Shown here: positions 59,731 to 60,248 of the stretch, in pieces
How positions within the stretch are numbered: position 1 is the stretch's first letter
Layout: every line of letters starts with the position of its first letter
NCBI GenBank assembly: GCA_005888635.1
Contig: VBAW01000017.1
Coordinates: forward strand, 68,537-128,784
Length of the DNA: 60,248 bases
Reading direction: 5' to 3'
Source: Candidatus Bathyarchaeota archaeon
GTDB lineage: Archaea > Thermoproteota > Bathyarchaeia > 40CM-2-53-6
Position numbers and translations under genes: made by a program
Notes under the pieces: model-generated
What the model was told of the DNA's origin: nothing
Database searches by the model: none
What the model saw: the letters and a program-made list of their open reading frames with translations, nothing else

Positions 59731-60248
59731 AGTGTCATCGCAGTTCAGTCCCGGAGAGATCAGTTCCATCATCATCGCCTGGCTGGTGCTCTCAGTCGCG
59801 ATCACTTACCAGAACTTTGTGGGTCTCTTTACTGGAATAGGTAGCTTTGAGATAGTCATAGCCGGCTTTGTTGCCACCGCGACAGGATTCATCATCCACG
59901 AGATGGGGCACAAGTTCGTCGCAATAAGACGCGGCTATGTCGCCCACTTCCGTCTCTGGATGTGGGGACTATTACTGACCCTGTTCATTGTGGTATTTTC
60001 AGGAGGAGGTGTCGTCTTCGGTGCTCCAGGAGCAGTCTACATTGCTCCCGCGGCAATGGCATACTACGGCTACGATTCCGTCACTAGGCCACGCGATCCA
60101 GAACAGGAGAACATGGTAATTTCAGCAGCCGGACCCGGAATCAACCTAGCATTCGCCATAGCATTTCTATCATTGTTTCTAGCCGTACCAGCAGGATTCC
60201 TGTCTACGATCGCGATATTTGGTTTTGAACTAAATGTCGGGCTGGGAT
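59731..60248 (+). CDS. M50/site-2-type membrane metalloprotease, 3' part missing
   Basis: Read from GTG 59731; runs off the window after about 172 codons. Several hydrophobic helices include the zinc site FIIHEMGHKFVAIRRG (HExxH) in helix 2, and the second M50 landmark SAAGPGINLAFA is near the edge; the later Asp ligand is not reached. Such proteases cleave transmembrane segments or are the related unspecific archaeal site-2 homologues. Divergent from the large membrane protein with which it may cooperate. Confidence 0.88.

Overview
The window is archaeal chromosome. It encodes transcription factor E, an MBF1-like factor, the archaeal nascent-polypeptide-associated complex protein, Trm56, an Ogg2-type 8-oxoguanine lyase, an A-type ATPase F subunit, Orc1/Cdc6, the small subunit of D-family DNA polymerase, and a tRNA-Pro that appears to carry two non-canonical introns. 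Many genes have only a TTG start and a TATA-like box 25-40 bp upstream, consistent with leaderless or short-leader transcripts. PolD together with TACK-style informational genes, many winged-helix proteins and medium GC suggests a mesophilic heterotroph from the Thaumarchaeota/Bathyarchaeota side of the tree. That placement is inference; no rRNA gene is present to settle it.

Layout. 1-12 kb: a VOC protein, a nucleoside hydrolase/isochorismatase-fold pair, a flavin monooxygenase, an MFS pump, leuCD, an alpha/alpha-toroid protein, a cobalamin-binding subunit, nadC and two unrecognised proteins. 12-24 kb: M32 carboxypeptidase, arylamine acetyltransferase, nadA, a CBS protein, a 14-TM exporter, a tautomerase, the split lipoate ligase lplA/lplB, a CaiB-type CoA transferase, DUF2110 and TFE. 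24-35 kb: trm56, MBF1, PUA-NAC, Nudix, formiminotransferase-cyclodeaminase, an HxlR regulator divergent from a cysteine-rich mini-protein, an aldo-keto reductase, a methyltransferase, an AlkA-like glycosylase and an acyl-CoA dehydrogenase. 35-37 kb: a 1.5-kb segment bounded by tRNA-Pro and a partial copy of its 3' half, which looks like an integration scar. 37-50 kb: regulators, an SH3 protein, an HTH/ATP-cone/class III ribonucleotide-reductase-like fusion, an antiporter, pyrB, PolD small subunit, a PhoU-like regulator, HflX, atpF, ogg and pyrI. 51-60 kb: a probable replication origin with ORB-like elements next to orc1/cdc6, DUF99, a Shine-Dalgarno-coupled small gene pair, an Mrr-like/zinc-finger protein, a repeat array between two unknown proteins, a large membrane protein and an M50 protease.

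Functions that fit together. NAD can be made de novo (nadA, nadC) and perhaps salvaged (nucleoside hydrolase plus nicotinamidase-like hydrolase). Acyl-CoA dehydrogenase, CoA transferase, a cobalamin-dependent mutase subunit, lipoate ligase and histidine/folate C1 enzymes point to amino-acid and fatty-acid catabolism. The most unusual items are the catalytically gutted RNR-like putative regulator at 39.2-41.5 kb, the HxlR/cysteine mini-protein switch at 28.6-29.1 kb, and the GTGAYGTCAC repeat array at 55.5-55.8 kb beside the origin-like region.
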